Assembly (NCBI GenBank): GCA_000431975.1
Contig: HF988524.1
Location: forward strand, 1 to 5,634
Reading direction: 5' to 3'
DNA length: 5,634 nucleotides
Source: Prevotella sp. CAG:924
Lineage (GTDB): Bacteria; Bacteroidota; Bacteroidia; Bacteroidales; Bacteroidaceae
In this document: positions 4,418-5,634 of the stretch, piece after piece
Numbering within the stretch: position 1 is the first letter of the stretch
Layout of the letters: each line of letters starts with the position of its first letter
Program-made: the position numbers and the translations under genes
Notes under the pieces: generated by a model
What the model saw: only the letters and a program-made list of their open reading frames with translations
Databases searched by the model: none
Told to the model about the DNA's origin: nothing

Positions 4418-5110
4418 ATGCAACAGAACAAACAGACCGTGAGCGTGCTGTTCATGCTTTTCAGCATCCTCTTCTGTGTTTGTCTCATCGCGGCAAACCT
4501 TCTCGAGACAAAGCAGATTCAGGCCGGACCGATCAGTCTGACGGGTGGCCTGATCGTCTTTCCCATTTCGTATATCATCAACGACTGCGTGTGTGAGGTG
4601 TGGGGCTACCGCAAGGCAAGATTCCTCATCTGGACGGGCTTCGCCATGAACTTCCTCTTCGTTGCCTTCGGTGCGCTGTGCGACTGGATCCCGGGAGCGT
4701 CCTACTGGCACAATGATGCCGGCTTCCACGCCATCTTCGGCCTTGCTCCCCGCATCGCCATGGCCTCATTCCTGGCCTTCATCATTGGCAGCTTTGCCAA
4801 TGCCTACGTGATGAGCCGGATGAAAATACGCGACGGAGGACGCCGCTTCTCCCTGCGTGCCGTGCTGAGCACCATTGCAGGCGAGTCGTGCGACTCCGTG
4901 ATCTTCTTTCCTCTCGCCCTCGGAGGAGTGGTGCCCTGGAGCGAGCTGCCCCAACTGATGATCGCACAGGTCATCCTCAAGACGCTCTACGAGGTGGTGG
5001 CACTGCCCGTCACCTGCCGCGTGGTACGACTGATGAAGAACCACGAAGGAGAAGACGTGTACGACAATGACGTAGACTATAGCATTTGGAAAATATTCAG
5101 CATCAACTAA
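4418..5110 (+). CDS. yhhQ: Queuosine precursor transporter, VUT/YhhQ family (COG1738)
   Basis: The product is 230 residues with about six membrane helices: 10-28, 41-56, 68-90, 108-133, 150-174 and 178-204. Family features are visible: an early NLLETKQI, the VFPISYIINDCVCEVWGYRKAR block (about 47-68), GSFANAYVMSRMK (124-136), and GESCDSVIFF (155-164). A charged, acidic C-terminal tail (about 207-230) faces the cytoplasm. Family members import the 7-deazaguanine precursors preQ0 or preQ1 (or queuine) for tRNA queuosine modification. Which one is used here cannot be read from sequence; pairing with QueF makes preQ0 plausible. The ATG at 4418 is chosen over an upstream TTG at 4391 because that TTG lies inside the riboswitch. 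The stop codon is 2 nt from the queF start, so the pair is one operon and may be translationally coupled. Confidence 0.9.
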   Translation: MQQNKQTVSVLFMLFSILFCVCLIAANLLETKQIQAGPISLTGGLIVFPISYIINDCVCEVWGYRKARFLIWTGFAMNFLFVAFGALCDWIPGASYWHNDAGFHAIFGLAPRIAMASFLAFIIGSFANAYVMSRMKIRDGGRRFSLRAVLSTIAGESCDSVIFFPLALGGVVPWSELPQLMIAQVILKTLYEVVALPVTCRVVRLMKNHEGEDVYDNDVDYSIWKIFSIN

Positions 5111-5112
5111 TT

Positions 5113-5580
5113 ATGAGTGACACAAGAAAGGAAGAGGGACTGAAGGCCCTCGGTGCAAAGACAAAATACAAGATGGACTATGCTCCGGAAGTACTGGAGA
5201 CGTTTGTCAACAAGCATCCCGGCAACGACTATTGGGTACGATTCAATTGTCCGGAGTTCACATCGTTGTGCCCTATCACAGGACAGCCCGACTTTGCGGA
5301 GATCCGCATCAGCTATATCCCTGCCGAACGCATGGTAGAGAGCAAGAGCCTGAAGCTCTATCTCTTTTCCTTCCGCAATCACGGCGACTTCCACGAGGAC
5401 TGCGTGAACATCATCATGAAAGATCTTGTACGCCTCATGGAACCTAAATACATTGAGGTGACGGGCATCTTCACACCACGTGGCGGCATCTCCATCTACC
5501 CCTACGCCAACTATGGCCAACCGGGTACGAAATATGAGAAACTCGCAGAATACCGAATGATGAACCACGACCTAAAATAA
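5113..5580 (+). CDS. queF: QueF, NADPH-dependent 7-cyano-7-deazaguanine reductase
   Basis: QueF reduces the nitrile of preQ0 to the primary amine of preQ1, using two NADPH, in the cytoplasm. This is the last step before insertion into tRNA. At 155 residues it is the short, unimodular type (as in Bacillus subtilis), with the T-fold and no N-terminal duplication. Active-site residues are visible: the nucleophile Cys53 in FTSLCPITGQPDF and Asp60 in the same motif. ESKSLKLY (76-83) is the QueF signature for NADPH binding. FRNHGDFHED (87-96) holds His94 and Glu95 for substrate binding. The C-terminal part, FTPRGGISIYPYANYG, also matches the family. The ATG at 5113 is preferred to an in-frame TTG at 5086, which overlaps the transporter gene. 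Only 2 nt separate it from the transporter gene, so it shares that promoter and riboswitch. Confidence 0.96.
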   Translation: MSDTRKEEGLKALGAKTKYKMDYAPEVLETFVNKHPGNDYWVRFNCPEFTSLCPITGQPDFAEIRISYIPAERMVESKSLKLYLFSFRNHGDFHEDCVNIIMKDLVRLMEPKYIEVTGIFTPRGGISIYPYANYGQPGTKYEKLAEYRMMNHDLK

Positions 5581-5591
5581 GGAAGGGATTT

Positions 5592-5601
5592 ATACCGGTA
5601 T
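5592..5601. repeat. 10-bp palindrome ATACCGGTAT
   Basis: A perfect 10-bp palindrome begins 11 nt after the queF stop codon. It is too short for a confident terminator and no T-run follows. It could be a protein site or chance. Confidence 0.35.
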
Positions 5602-5614
5602 GGTGAATAAAAGA

Positions 5615-5634
5615 GGGTGTGTCAAAATGATGCA
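5615..5634. mobile_element. Possible left end of an insertion sequence
   Basis: GGGTGTGTCAAAA (5615-5627) resembles terminal inverted repeats of transposase-bearing elements seen in Bacteroidales. No transposase and no second end are in the window, so this is a pattern impression only. Confidence 0.2.

Noticed and set aside
5086..5112. TTG 5086 as start of QueF
   Set aside because: It overlaps the end of the transporter gene; ATG 5113 gives the usual length and a 2-nt operon spacing.
1..5634. CRISPR array, tRNA or rRNA
   Set aside because: No regularly spaced repeats, cloverleaf signals or rRNA-like conserved segments were found in the window.

Overview
The window looks like a chromosomal segment of a Bacteroidales bacterium, probably Prevotella or a close relative. 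Five putative promoters carry the Bacteroidetes -7 element TAnnTTTG, two of them with a perfect -33 TTTG exactly 20 nt upstream. Genes lack Shine-Dalgarno sequences and have AT-rich start regions. The OxyR, thioredoxin and QueF proteins fit that group. No rRNA, tRNA, CRISPR array or complete mobile element is visible.

Left part (1-1382): clearly more AT-rich than the rest and accessory in character. A good promoter (133-164) precedes a broken lipoprotein gene (196-887). Its signal peptide, lipobox and body lie in three different frames; removing one extra base at each of two places restores a 229-residue protein with a Gly/Ala-rich hydrophobic C-terminus. A four-helix membrane protein follows (918-1382). 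The junction between the two genes carries an exact 23-bp tandem duplication. A secreted effector with a membrane partner or immunity protein is a speculative reading of the pair.

Middle (1383-3116): oxyR runs leftward and diverges from a small thioredoxin gene. The 96-bp gap between them holds promoters in both directions and ATAG/CTAT tetramers resembling OxyR sites, so this looks like a peroxide-sensing regulator with a thiol-reducing target. A strong terminator lies about 255 bp downstream of the thioredoxin gene, nested inside a second inverted repeat.

Right part (3117-5634): a CaCA-family Ca2+/Na+ antiporter has its own promoter and an unusually long, foldable leader. After it come a queuosine-precursor transporter (VUT/YhhQ family) and QueF (preQ0 to preQ1 reductase), separated by 2 nt. 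In front of the transporter is a compact H-type pseudoknot that matches the preQ1-I riboswitch: P1, the U and C ligand-contact positions, an A-rich loop and the P2 tail are all present. The transporter-queF unit therefore appears to be controlled by its own pathway product. The last 54 bases hold no gene, but may include the edge of an insertion sequence.
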